From Prolixibacteraceae bacterium (GTDB lineage Bacteria; Bacteroidota; Bacteroidia; Bacteroidales; Prolixibacteraceae), in the NCBI GenBank assembly GCA_007116765.1, contig SKHV01000232.1, positions 1 through 28,072 of the forward strand: 28,072 bases of DNA, read 5' to 3'. Shown piece after piece: positions 7,521-15,331 of the stretch (the stretch's first letter is position 1; each line of letters starts with the position of its first letter). The translations under genes and the position numbers were made by a program. The notes below the pieces were generated by a model. The model saw only the letters and a program-made list of their open reading frames with translations, did no database searches and was not told the origin of the DNA.

Positions 7521-8416
7521 TTTTTCAGGTAATTAAATGGCCAGTTAAGACTGTTGTGTTTCAATAAACTATAAAACTCAGGGCTTGCACCAAAGCCTTC
7601 AAAAAAACGGGCAATGCCTTCTATATTCGAGCCTTCAAAATCAACAAAGTGTTTTGTGCCGGCATTTTGTTCGATAAAATGATCCACAATGCCATACATA
7701 GCCCGATTGCTTTTCCCTTCGGGCGAAGAAAAGGAGTTCAAATAGATTGTTCGTTTGTTTTCTTTCAGAAAAAAAGCAGCGGCACACAACTCATTATGCG
7801 CATCGTAAGCACCAAGTAGTTGCCCACGACCTTTTAACAGAGATTGATTAATTATCAACGTCAATGTTTTGATGTGTTTTGAAGCGATACCTTTATGGGC
7901 AAACTTTGTTTTTAAATCGATGTATTGCTTGCAGCTTACCGATTCGGAAACAGTACAAAGTTTTTTGGATTTGCGCACATGCCGTTTAGCATGTGTGTTG
8001 TATTTCTGAAAAAGCCCGGTGTAATCTGAATCTAAATTCAAAAGGTAGTTCTTGCGTTGAACAAGTTCGCCTGCTGCTGCTTCTATAATATTTAGTGAAT
8101 TAAAACAAAGCTCGTAAAAGGAGAAAAGGGAGTTTAGTTTTTCGAGAAATGCGCTTGTAATTTCGGCACTAGCAGGAGGAAAAATACCATGCTGCTGAGT
8201 ATAAACAGGCTGAAAAGCATATTTGAAACCTAACTTCTTATTACAAACCAGAGGCATTACATAGCGGTAGTTGTCCAAAATAAGCCCAAACCAGTCGGGC
8301 GCCACTATATCGAGATACCAGCTTTCGGCATACACGCGCGAATTGACTGACTCGCGTATAGCCCTATCCCATTTGCCAATGTTTATTTTCGAGTTATGTA
8401 AAAATTCTATTTCCAC
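7517..8416 (-). CDS. FemAB-like GNAT acyltransferase
   Basis: A 299-residue protein with the architecture of FemAB/methicillin-resistance-like acyltransferases common in exopolysaccharide clusters. The N-terminal half has VYAESWYLDIVAPDW and KYAFQPVYTQQHGIFPP. The second half carries the GNAT core: KRHVRKSKK, GAYDAHNELCAAAFFLKENK, TIYLNSFSSPEGKSNRAMYG and FVDFEGSNIEGIARFFEGFGA. The SNIEGIARFFEGFGA stretch with its preceding D-FEGS is typical of this group. Proteins of this kind transfer aminoacyl or acyl groups onto cell-envelope amines; the donor and acceptor here are unknown. It is 28 bases from the upstream deacetylase and overlaps the downstream one. Confidence 0.8.
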   Translation of the reverse strand: MEIEFLHNSKINIGKWDRAIRESVNSRVYAESWYLDIVAPDWFGLILDNYRYVMPLVCNKKLGFKYAFQPVYTQQHGIFPPASAEITSAFLEKLNSLFSFYELCFNSLNIIEAAAGELVQRKNYLLNLDSDYTGLFQKYNTHAKRHVRKSKKLCTVSESVSCKQYIDLKTKFAHKGIASKHIKTLTLIINQSLLKGRGQLLGAYDAHNELCAAAFFLKENKRTIYLNSFSSPEGKSNRAMYGIVDHFIEQNAGTKHFVDFEGSNIEGIARFFEGFGASPEFYSLLKHNSLNWPFNYLKK

Positions 8417-8444
8417 AGGTACAATAAAGTTTTATATGCTGATT

Positions 8445-9797
8445 TTAAAGCGAAGCAGGTTTTGACAAATCCGTTTCACCCTTGGCCTCATTCTGCAACT
8501 TGGCCGCCAAACGACTCATTTCAGCATAGATAAACCTACACTTATGGTCGCTTTTCGACTGTCCCAGCGATTCGTTATGCCATAAACTTACAAAAGTTCC
8601 ACCAACCCTTGCGGTTTCGAGCATTAATAATTCAATTTTCTTCAGTGTTTGCGAAATGCTTAAATTCATATAATGTTTCAAAGTCACATCCATTATCTGA
8701 AACGGAACAATTTTCAAGTTTGTTGTTTTGTTTTGTTCTATGTCGAAAAATCGAAACGGAGTGGCCAGCGATGCCCGAAAACCAACACAATCAGGATAAC
8801 CCATTGAATAATCAACTTCAATATTGTTCTGAATTAAATTTTGATAGGTAGAAGGAAAATGCAACATCAAAAAATGCTGGCGACTGCACGTAATATCTTT
8901 AGACGTTATATCACTTAGAAGTGTGATTTCATGCTGCAAAGCCTTTTTGTTGGAATTTGAATAATACGATGGATGTATTCCCACCTCACCAAATTCAGCA
9001 AGCCTGCGAATAAGCTTTTTAAACTTTCTGTTTTTGGGCGACAAAGCCCGATCGAATTTTCCTCTACTTCGCAATAAAAAGAAAAATATTGGATTGAATT
9101 TATGCAGTGCTATCTCATTAAGAATGAAATCGTAATTGTCGTACGGGTCGGGTTGAAAGCCACTAATAACCTTCACTCGCTTTTTCAAGCTATGCCACCT
9201 GCCGTACACTACATCTTTAGCCGAAGAAAGAAACAATCTTACAACTGATTTATTTTTGAAAGCCCAGGCATTGTCAATATCGAATGTAGGGAGGTATTGA
9301 AAACAAGGCTTATCATAGAGAAAATCCAGGTCATTTTGCCGAATTGCTTCAGCCATTTTGATTGCCCATAAATTCACCAGCGGTTTTTCTAAAAAATTGT
9401 ATTGAGCAGCCACACTTCCAAAGGGGTCAAACCTTCCGTGTTTATCAAGGTTTTCATAAAAATACTCTTCGTAACGGCTAACTAGAAAAAATGTAGCCGC
9501 AAAAATATCAAAGGGTAAAAATGATTTTTCTACCGGAAATAATGCAGGCAAATTGTCCCACATAATTTTTTTGGGTTTTATTTTTTTCAGTTTAGCACTG
9601 AGCAATAAACTATGAGGAATAAGATTCAAGCAATCTGGAAAATGTTTTTCAGAGTAGTTAATCTTCACTCTTCCTGCCACTTCAAAAGAATTGGCACGGG
9701 TATGAAAAATCACTTTGCTGTTCAGAATGGTGCCAAAAACCAGCTCAAAAGCATATTCAATCCGGGGAGTTAAATCCTTAACAAAAACATTAATCAT
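8445..9797 (-). CDS. Large polysaccharide deacetylase family protein
   Basis: A 450-residue protein of the long Bacteroidetes deacetylase type, in which a ~130-residue N-terminal domain precedes the NodB-like barrel. The N-terminal part contains LPFDIFAATFFLVSRYEEY followed by DKHGRFDPFGSVA, typical of this group (I believe DUF7033). The catalytic part begins with YLPTFDIDNAWAF, which replaces TFDDG, followed by EVGIHPSYYSN for the second metal motif, RQHFLMLHFP, DYSMGYPDCVGFR and FVSLWHNESLG. Both metal motifs are thus present in variant form. It heads a set of five genes for glycan modification, 32 bases after radC. Confidence 0.83.
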   Translation of the reverse strand: MINVFVKDLTPRIEYAFELVFGTILNSKVIFHTRANSFEVAGRVKINYSEKHFPDCLNLIPHSLLLSAKLKKIKPKKIMWDNLPALFPVEKSFLPFDIFAATFFLVSRYEEYFYENLDKHGRFDPFGSVAAQYNFLEKPLVNLWAIKMAEAIRQNDLDFLYDKPCFQYLPTFDIDNAWAFKNKSVVRLFLSSAKDVVYGRWHSLKKRVKVISGFQPDPYDNYDFILNEIALHKFNPIFFFLLRSRGKFDRALSPKNRKFKKLIRRLAEFGEVGIHPSYYSNSNKKALQHEITLLSDITSKDITCSRQHFLMLHFPSTYQNLIQNNIEVDYSMGYPDCVGFRASLATPFRFFDIEQNKTTNLKIVPFQIMDVTLKHYMNLSISQTLKKIELLMLETARVGGTFVSLWHNESLGQSKSDHKCRFIYAEMSRLAAKLQNEAKGETDLSKPASL

Positions 9798-9829
9798 ACA
9801 ATTGCTTTGAGAGTCAAATTTACTAAATA

Positions 9830-10525
9830 TTACATTAAACCTTCATCGGCCAGACTTTTAAATCCGTTGTTGGCAATAATCAAGTGGTCGAGCACTTTCA
9901 TGTCAATCAATTCGGCTGCTCTGCATGCTTTTCGGGTAATTTCCATGTCGGCATTACTTGGAGAAAGGTTTCCACTGGGGTGATTATGTACCAACACTAT
10001 CGACGAGGCCAACTTTTCTATGGCCTGTTTCAGCACAATGCGAATATCGATTACCGTGCCCGAAACTCCACCTGAACTCACTCTCGATTTATCGATAATA
10101 TTGTTTGCCCTATCGAGAAAAAGCGCCCAAAACTCTTCGTGGCTGAGCCCGCACATGTATAGTGCCATATGATCGAACACGTCGTTGCTTGTAGTTATTT
10201 TCTTTGAAAGTTCTTTGAAAGACAGCTGCCTTCGTTTTCCAAGTTCAAGGGCAGCCAGTACATTGATAGCTTTAGCCTCACCCATGCCCTTATATTGTTT
10301 CAGTTTATCAACAGAAGCCTTCCCTAGTAAGTCGAGGTCGTTTTTAAAATCAGTAAGTATTCGTCGGGATAATTCTACTGCTGATTCGGTTCTGTTTCCC
10401 GAACCTATAAGGATTGCTATTAATTCGGCATTGCTTAAAGCGGCAAAACCATGCTTCAGCATTTTTTCACGCGGGCGGTCTTCTAGAGCCCATTGTTTGA
10501 TGGATAGTTTTTCGTATTCGGCCAT
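9830..10525 (-). CDS. radC: RadC family JAMM-domain protein
   Basis: A 231-residue UPF0758 protein of standard length. The N-terminal helix-hairpin-helix region (LDLLGKASVDKLKQYKGMGE) is followed by the JAB/JAMM metalloprotease-like domain, with ALFLDRANNII and the zinc motif HNHPSGNLSPSNAD. RadC was named for a DNA-repair phenotype that was later questioned, and its true role is unsettled. It is transcribed toward the glycan operon with 32 bases between, so read-through is possible. On its 5' side it is separated from rpsT by a terminator. Confidence 0.93.
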   Translation of the reverse strand: MAEYEKLSIKQWALEDRPREKMLKHGFAALSNAELIAILIGSGNRTESAVELSRRILTDFKNDLDLLGKASVDKLKQYKGMGEAKAINVLAALELGKRRQLSFKELSKKITTSNDVFDHMALYMCGLSHEEFWALFLDRANNIIDKSRVSSGGVSGTVIDIRIVLKQAIEKLASSIVLVHNHPSGNLSPSNADMEITRKACRAAELIDMKVLDHLIIANNGFKSLADEGLM

Positions 10526-10592
10526 GCCAGCAATTTACGGCATACACCGAAAAAAAGCAAACCAAAATTTGCGCTAATGTAAGGCGCACAAA

Positions 10593-10621
10593 AAAGCCTC
10601 TTCGATTCACAAAGAGGCTTT
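10593..10621 (-). terminator. Intrinsic terminator of the tRNA-Glu/rpsT unit
   Basis: AAAGCCTCTT (10593-10602) pairs with AAGAGGCTTT (10612-10621). On the minus strand the hairpin is followed by a T-run (complement of the A-run at 10589-10595). It lies 22 bases past the rpsT stop codon. Confidence 0.9.
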
Positions 10622-10642
10622 GTATATTCTTATAAATTGTAC

Positions 10643-10894
10643 TTACAATTTTGAAATATGCGCTGAAAGTTTCGACTTTAAGTTAGAGGCTTTATTTTTG
10701 TGAATTACATTTTTGTTGGCCAAACGGTCAATCAAAGAAGTAACTTTAGGATACAAAGCTTCAGCTTCGGCTTTCTCAGTAATTTCACGTACTTTCTTTA
10801 CGGCATTACGCATTGTTTTGGCATAATACTTATTTTGAAGTTTACGCTTTGCATTTTGCCTAATTCTTTTTTTTGCTGATAAATGATTTGCCAT
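10643..10894 (-). CDS. rpsT: 30S ribosomal protein S20
   Basis: An 83-residue, very basic protein that binds the 5' domain of 16S rRNA. The start MANHLSAKKRIRQNAKRKLQ and the helical NKNVIHKNKASNLKSKLSAHI ending are diagnostic of S20, and the length is usual. It follows the tRNA-Glu gene by 21 bases on the same strand with no promoter between them, so both probably come from the promoter at 11015-11045 and the tRNA is cut out of the primary transcript. Confidence 0.97.
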   Translation of the reverse strand: MANHLSAKKRIRQNAKRKLQNKYYAKTMRNAVKKVREITEKAEAEALYPKVTSLIDRLANKNVIHKNKASNLKSKLSAHISKL

Positions 10895-10915
10895 TTTCTT
10901 TATATATTTTAAAAG

Positions 10916-10987
10916 TAGCCCGTAGGGGATTCGAACCCCTGCTACCAGGATGAAAACCTGGCGTCCTAACCCCTAGACGAACGGGCC
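10916..10987 (-). tRNA. tRNA-Glu (anticodon TTC)
   Basis: On the minus strand a full 72-base cloverleaf is present. The acceptor stem is GGCCCGT with ACGGGCT (one G-U pair) and discriminator A. The D arm is GTCT...GGAC. The anticodon arm is CCAGG-TTTTCAT-CCTGG, giving anticodon TTC. The T arm is AGGGG-TTCGAAT-CCCCT. CCA is not encoded. Confidence 0.97.
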
Positions 10988-11014
10988 AAATTTCTTTATT
11001 GAAATTTCGGTTTG

Positions 11015-11045
11015 CAAAGGTAGAAATGTTTTTAAAATTTCCAAA
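11015..11045 (-). promoter_or_regulatory. Bacteroidetes-type promoter of tRNA-Glu and rpsT
   Basis: On the minus strand TTTG (11042-11045) is followed after exactly 19 bases by TACCTTTG (11015-11022), a full match to the TTTG / TAnnTTTG consensus. It lies 28 bases before the tRNA 5' end. Confidence 0.85.
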
Positions 11046-11168
11046 AATTATTTCATTTTTGTTTGCCTTACCCCTGCTCCTGTTTTTCGTAAAGGCGGTG
11101 CAAATAAAATGCTTCTTTTTTAATTTGCCAAATAAAAATGGAAAAAAGATGTTTTTTTGTTGGTCAAT

Positions 11169-11681
11169 TCACACATGATATTGGCGCAACCATTCAAATA
11201 AAGCAATTGCAGCTGCATGTGAGACATTTAGCGACTTGCACTCGCCAGCTAGGGGAATATGAAGCACTTTATCGCATTGCTCTAAAATTTCAGCTTCAAT
11301 CCCCCGTTTTTCGTTTCCTACGACAAGAGCTACCGATTGAGGTAATGCTTCGCGATATAAATTTTCCGAAAACTCGTAAGTTTCAATAGCAATCAATTCA
11401 TATTCTTCGGGAATAAAGTTTCGCCAATTTGCTTCATTACAAAAAATAAAATGCACGCGCTGGTAACTATCTCCGGCAGTTTTTCGTATTTTGCGTTCTG
11501 ACAACTTATTCTCATCAACTACAAACAGCACCAGCGAACAGGCTGTATTGTCGGCCAAACGGAGTAAGTTCCCGTAATTTTCGGGTGTTCGCAGTTTCCA
11601 CGCAACAAGTATAGGATGCTTGCAATTTTCATGTATACGGTATTGATTTTGCTTAAAGTAAGATATTGAACTTGTTTGCAT
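11169..11681 (-). CDS. TrmH/SpoU-family RNA methyltransferase
   Basis: A 170-residue knotted (SPOUT) methyltransferase that likely 2'-O-methylates a ribose in tRNA or rRNA. Motif 1 appears as LRTPENYGNLLRLAD with the catalytic-type Asn and Arg. Motif 2 is ALVVGNEKRGIE, and motif 3 is HIPLAGECKSLNVSHAAAIA, which forms the knot and SAM site. No extra RNA-binding domain is present, so it is closest in size to TrmL-like members, though with ECKSLNVS in place of the usual xxxSLNVSxA context. The target base is unknown. It is divergent from the lipoprotein at 11797. Confidence 0.88.
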   Translation of the reverse strand: MQTSSISYFKQNQYRIHENCKHPILVAWKLRTPENYGNLLRLADNTACSLVLFVVDENKLSERKIRKTAGDSYQRVHFIFCNEANWRNFIPEEYELIAIETYEFSENLYREALPQSVALVVGNEKRGIEAEILEQCDKVLHIPLAGECKSLNVSHAAAIALFEWLRQYHV

Positions 11682-11728
11682 AAACGTTTAATTTGAAGTG
11701 GACAAATATCGTAAAAAAAATAATTGCG

Positions 11729-11758
11729 TTTGAATATGAAATACAATTGTTATTTTTG
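11729..11758 (+). promoter_or_regulatory. Bacteroidetes-type promoter of the 11797 lipoprotein gene
   Basis: TTTG (11729-11732) and TATTTTTG (11751-11758) are separated by 18 bases, close to the consensus spacing. The start codon is 38 bases downstream. Confidence 0.7.
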
Positions 11759-11796
11759 AGCAGTCAATTACTTTTAACCTGAAAACAAAATCTACT

Positions 11797-12582
11797 ATGA
11801 GTAAAACATATGCGATATTGACAATTATACTGCTTGCATTTTTTATTTCGTGCGGCCCTTCACAACGCGAAAAGGCCGACACAAGTATAAAAAGCGCAAG
11901 GCAATTGATTGTTTCGGGCGACACACTTCAAGCGATAGCGCTGTTAGATTCGGTGAGTATTTTGTATCCAAAAGCGGAATCGCAAATTGCAGTTTCAAAA
12001 AACATCAAAAGCGACTTATACCGGCAAATGGCCGACAACAGAAAGCTTAAACTTATTCGTAACGACAGCATCATTGAAGCGCTCGAAAACCGTTTCAATA
12101 TTGAGAAAACCCGTTTCGATATGTACACTCAATACCATCATAAACGACAAACGCTGGCCCGCAGCTGGGATCGTTCCTTTTTACAAGTTCACCTCGACGA
12201 GCGTGGAGAATTTCACCTCTCGAGCAACTACGTGGGTAAAGAGTGGCTTGAACATACAGGCATTAGGGTTTACGACGGTGAACTTCAGGAAATTTCGGGA
12301 CGGATACCACTCGAAAACCCACTGAACCATCGTAGCGATTTCCTTGATTATAAATGGGAAAAAATCTCGTACATGAATGGCGAGGCCGACTCGGTGATGT
12401 ATTTCATTGCTGAAAACCGCCACCTGAATTTGAAGTGTGTGTTTTTAGGCAAACAATATCACTGGATTTTGCTCGAAGATTACGACATACAGGCTGTTGT
12501 GGATGCCCTCGATCTTTCTGAGGCTATAAAAATGAAAGCCCGTATTGAAGAGGAAATTGCATTTTTCGAAGCTAAATTATAA
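11797..12582 (+). CDS. Lipoprotein of unknown function
   Basis: A 261-residue lipoprotein with a signal peptide ending FFIS-C (Cys19). Residues 25-60 look like a short helical repeat (TSIKSARQLIVSGDTLQAIA, then ALLDSVSILYPKAES), as in TPR-like tetratricopeptide units that in this phylum occur in outer-membrane assembly lipoproteins. A coiled helix follows (about 75-115), then a beta-rich region with FLQVHLDERGEFHLSSNYVG, and a helical C-terminus. It has no catalytic motif. It has its own promoter at 11729 and is convergent with prfB with only 14 bases between. I do not recognise a named family. Confidence 0.75.
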   Translation: MSKTYAILTIILLAFFISCGPSQREKADTSIKSARQLIVSGDTLQAIALLDSVSILYPKAESQIAVSKNIKSDLYRQMADNRKLKLIRNDSIIEALENRFNIEKTRFDMYTQYHHKRQTLARSWDRSFLQVHLDERGEFHLSSNYVGKEWLEHTGIRVYDGELQEISGRIPLENPLNHRSDFLDYKWEKISYMNGEADSVMYFIAENRHLNLKCVFLGKQYHWILLEDYDIQAVVDALDLSEAIKMKARIEEEIAFFEAKL

Positions 12583-12596
12583 GAACCGACAAGTAG

Positions 12597-13686
12597 CTAT
12601 TCGCCTCCAAACTCCATCAAGTAAGCTTTTATAAAGCCATCTATATCGCCATCGAGCACTGCCTGCACGTTGCTGGTTTCGTGCCCTGTACGCACATCCT
12701 TCACCAGTTTGTAAGGCTGCATTACATAGGAACGGATTTGTGAACCCCATTCGATTTTTTTCTTGCCGGCTTCGATTTTCATGGATTCTTCGTAACGCCT
12801 GCGCAATTCCATTTCGTAAAGTTGCGATTTCAGCAGCCTCAAGGCGTTTTCCTTGTTCTTCATTTGCGAGCGGCTTTCGGAATTTTCGATAACAATCCCG
12901 GTAGGTGCATGCCTCAAGCGCACTGCTGTTTCCACTTTGTTCACGTTTTGCCCGCCTGCTCCACTTGAGCGCATGGTTTCGAACGATATCTCGGCAGGGT
13001 TGATTTCAATTTCGATGGTATCATCAACCAAGGGGGCAACAAACACTGAAGTAAAAGTAGTTTGCCTTTTGTTTTGTGCATTGTAGGGCGAAAGCCTGAC
13101 CAGCCGGTGCACTCCGTTTTCGCTTTTCAGGTTTCCATAGGCAAATTCGCCTTCAATTTGAACAGTACAGTTTTTTATGCCCACATCTTCACCGGGTAAA
13201 TATTCCATTACTTTGAATGAATAACCATGACTATCGGCCCAGCGATTATACATGCGAAGGAGCATTTCGGACCAGTCGTTGCTTTCGGTGCCGCCGGCTC
13301 CTGCATTGATACGCAACACCGCACCTAATACGTCCTCTTCTTTTTGGAGCATGTTTTTTGTTTCCAGAGCCTCAACTAAATCCAGGGCAATTTTATATTG
13401 TTCTTCAACTTCGGATTCATCGGCCTCGCCGGCTTGTTGAAACTCGTTCAAAACCAGCAAGTCTTCTACATTCTGGTCGGCTTTGGAAAAAGCATCGGTC
13501 CACTGTTTAATGCTTTTTATATGCTTCATTTGCTCTTCGGCTTCTTTGGGATTATCCCAAAACGAAGGATCCTGTGTCTTTAGTTCTTCTTCTTCAAGTT
13601 GTAATTCTTTGGCTGGTATGTCAAAGGTACCCCCTCAGCGCATCCCGGCGCTCAACCAAATTTTTTACCTGGTCTCTTAATATCAT
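12597..13686 (-). CDS. prfB: Peptide chain release factor 2, with programmed +1 frameshift
   Basis: RF2 recognises UAA and UGA and triggers peptide release. The gene begins at 13686 with MILRDQVKNLVERRDALRGY-L, reaches an in-frame TGA at 13621-13623, and continues in the +1 frame as DIPAKELQLEEEELKTQDPS to 12597. The frameshifted product is 362 residues (21 + 341), against 365 in E. coli. The catalytic loop RSSGAGGQNVNKVETAVRLR carries GGQ. The stop-recognition loop reads RLSPYNAQNKRQTTF, that is SPY where the textbook tripeptide is SPF. The shift site CTTTGAC with upstream AGGGGG matches the E. coli autoregulatory site. Low RF2 slows termination at the UGA and favours the shift, so RF2 controls its own synthesis. 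Co-oriented with recX upstream, with its own likely promoter at 13717. Confidence 0.95.
13620..13635 (-). promoter_or_regulatory. Programmed +1 frameshift site of prfB
   Basis: On the minus strand the site reads AGGGGG (13630-13635), TAC, then CTTTGAC (13620-13626). This is the classic arrangement: an internal Shine-Dalgarno-like element three bases before the slippery CTT and an in-frame UGA, followed by C as a poor termination context. The coding frames on both sides match RF2, so the shift is functional and not decay. Confidence 0.95.
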
Positions 13687-13716
13687 GCTTATTTTTGTTT
13701 CGTTGAATGTTGCTAG

Positions 13717-13747
13717 CAAAAATACACAACTGAAGCCAAAGCAGCAA
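13717..13747 (-). promoter_or_regulatory. Probable promoter of prfB
   Basis: On the minus strand TTG (13745-13747) is followed after 20 bases by TATTTTTG (13717-13724), a fair match to the TTTG / TAnnTTTG pattern. It ends 31 bases before the prfB start at 13686 and directly abuts the recX stop codon. Confidence 0.6.
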
Positions 13748-14221
13748 TTAATCTTCGGTATCGGCATCAATTTTATGAAGTACCCTGTTTATTGTATCGT
13801 ATTCAAAGCCTCTCGACTGGGCAAATCTTACAAGTTTCGATTTCAATTCATATTGATTACTTGCCTTAATCGATTTTTTTTTCTGAATCAATATATCTTC
13901 AAGTATTTGAGAATATTCTTCATCGTCAATATGGGATATAGCATCGGAAATAGAATTTTGTTCTATGCCTTTACCTTTTAGCATAAAGGCGATTTTAATT
14001 CTACCCCAATGGTTAAAACGTAGCTTATCACGCACGAAGAAGCGAACATAGCGCTCTTCATCAATGAATTTTTCAGCAATTAAAGCATCAATAATTTTTT
14101 GTGAATCGGCAGCTTGGATATCCCACTTGTCAAGTTTAGTTTGAATATCAGAAATGCATTTTTCGGATCTGCTGCATATCGCCATACATTTTTCAAGTGC
14201 CCTTTGCGCCTTGTGTTCCAT
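13748..14221 (-). CDS. recX: Regulatory protein RecX
   Basis: A 157-residue, three-helix-repeat protein that limits RecA filament growth. The first repeat holds ALEKCMAICSRSEKCISDIQ and TKLDKWDI, followed by IIDALIAEKFIDEERYVRFF and VRDKLRFNHWGRIKIAFMLK, the core signature of RecX, and a third repeat with KLVRFAQSRGFEYDTINRVL. Length and order are normal. No recA is in the window. It precedes prfB in the same direction. Confidence 0.92.
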   Translation of the reverse strand: MEHKAQRALEKCMAICSRSEKCISDIQTKLDKWDIQAADSQKIIDALIAEKFIDEERYVRFFVRDKLRFNHWGRIKIAFMLKGKGIEQNSISDAISHIDDEEYSQILEDILIQKKKSIKASNQYELKSKLVRFAQSRGFEYDTINRVLHKIDADTED

Positions 14222-14259
14222 ACTTGTTGAATTATCCTAAAACACAAATATAGAATGTT

Positions 14260-15177
14260 TTATGTTATATCTTCAATGTTAAACGGAGTTTGCTGGTAAA
14301 CATGGTAGTTGAGCCAGTTTTGGAAGAATAAATTGGCATGCCCCCTCCAACGCACTACCGGATTGTTTTCGGGATTGTTTTTCTTGTAATAATGCCGCGG
14401 GATTTGAATATCGAGCCCTTTGGTTTTATCGCGTAAATATTCTTCGTGCAGGTTATAGGTTGAATATTCGAAATGGCCGGTTATAAAAAGCTTCCTGCCA
14501 CTTGTTTCCTGAATAATACCTACGCCGGCTTCATCGGAATCGGCAATAATTTCGAGCCCGCCAACTTTCTCAATGTCGGCAGCATGCACTTCGGAATGCC
14601 TTGATTGGGGCATGTGGAACTCATCGTCGAATCCTCTGAAAATAGGCAATTTTGGATACTTTGCCTCGTGATGAAATACCCCAAACAACTTGGAATCTAG
14701 TTGGTATTTAGGAATATTGTAATAATAATTGAGTGCGGCCATGGATGCCCAACATATAAATAGCGACGATTGCACGTTGGTATTAGCCCATTCTAATATG
14801 GTTTTCATTTCGTCCCAGTAGTTTACATCTTCAAAATTGAGATGCTCCACAGGGGCGCCGGTCACAATAAGCCCGTCGTACTTACGGTGCTTTATAAGGT
14901 TGAAATCGGTATAAAACATTTGCATGTGCTCAATGGGCGTATTGCGGGGGGTGTGCGCCATAATTTTCACCAAATCGAGTTCAAGCTGCAATGGGGTGTT
15001 CGAAAGCAGCCTTATGAGGTCGGTTTCAGTAGTCACCTTCACCGGCATCAGGTTCAATATAGCAATGCGTAAAGGCCTGATATCCTGCGAAGCGGCACGA
15101 TTTTCGTCCATCACAAAAATATTCTCCTCTTCCAGCACCTTAATGGCCGGCAACTCGTGTGGTAAATTAACTGGCAT
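14260..15177 (-). CDS. metA: Homoserine O-acetyltransferase, MetA type
   Basis: A 305-residue member of the MetA (homoserine transsuccinylase-fold) family, catalysing the first committed step of methionine synthesis. The catalytic Cys142 lies in LFICWASMA, and His235 and Glu237 in ITGHFEYS, all at the same numbers as in E. coli. Position 111 is Glu (TGAPVE). In this family Glu111 is associated with acetyl-CoA use and Gly111 with succinyl-CoA, so O-acetylhomoserine is the predicted product. That agrees with the neighbour metY, which uses O-acetylhomoserine. It lies 154 bases downstream of metY on the same strand, with a heptamer-repeat block between them that may hinder or permit read-through. 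No separate promoter is obvious. Confidence 0.93.
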   Translation of the reverse strand: MPVNLPHELPAIKVLEEENIFVMDENRAASQDIRPLRIAILNLMPVKVTTETDLIRLLSNTPLQLELDLVKIMAHTPRNTPIEHMQMFYTDFNLIKHRKYDGLIVTGAPVEHLNFEDVNYWDEMKTILEWANTNVQSSLFICWASMAALNYYYNIPKYQLDSKLFGVFHHEAKYPKLPIFRGFDDEFHMPQSRHSEVHAADIEKVGGLEIIADSDEAGVGIIQETSGRKLFITGHFEYSTYNLHEEYLRDKTKGLDIQIPRHYYKKNNPENNPVVRWRGHANLFFQNWLNYHVYQQTPFNIEDIT

Positions 15178-15226
15178 ATTTCTCTTTTATTTAAACCAAT
15201 GCAAAATTAGTATTTTTGTCAATAGA

Positions 15227-15329
15227 AATGGTCAATGGTCAATAGTCAATGGTCAATGGTCATTAGTCATTAGTCAATAGCGTTCTATACTAATGACTAA
15301 TGATTCTAATGACTACTGACAAATGACTA
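15227..15329. repeat. Heptanucleotide tandem repeats in two inverted blocks
   Basis: From 15227 to 15275 there are seven in-phase 7-base units of the form AATGGTC, AATAGTC or ATTAGTC. From 15290 to 15329 the complementary orientation appears as CTAATGA, CTAATGA, two extra bases, CTAATGA, CTACTGA, CAAATGA and CTA. The two blocks form an inverted repeat: ATTAGTCATTAGT (15262-15274) pairs perfectly with ACTAATGACTAAT (15289-15301) over a 14-base loop. It fills the gap between metY and metA and starts 49 bases before the metA start. No spacers or coding sense, so it is a simple-sequence element. Confidence 0.9.
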
Positions 15330-15331
15330 TT

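Noticed and set aside
12597..13686. prfB as a frameshift pseudogene.
   Set aside because: The break coincides exactly with AGGGGG-TAC-CTTTGAC, the conserved RF2 programmed site, and both halves match RF2 with normal total length.
15227..15329. The heptamer block as a CRISPR array.
   Set aside because: The units are 7 bases long, directly adjacent with no spacers, and no cas genes are near.
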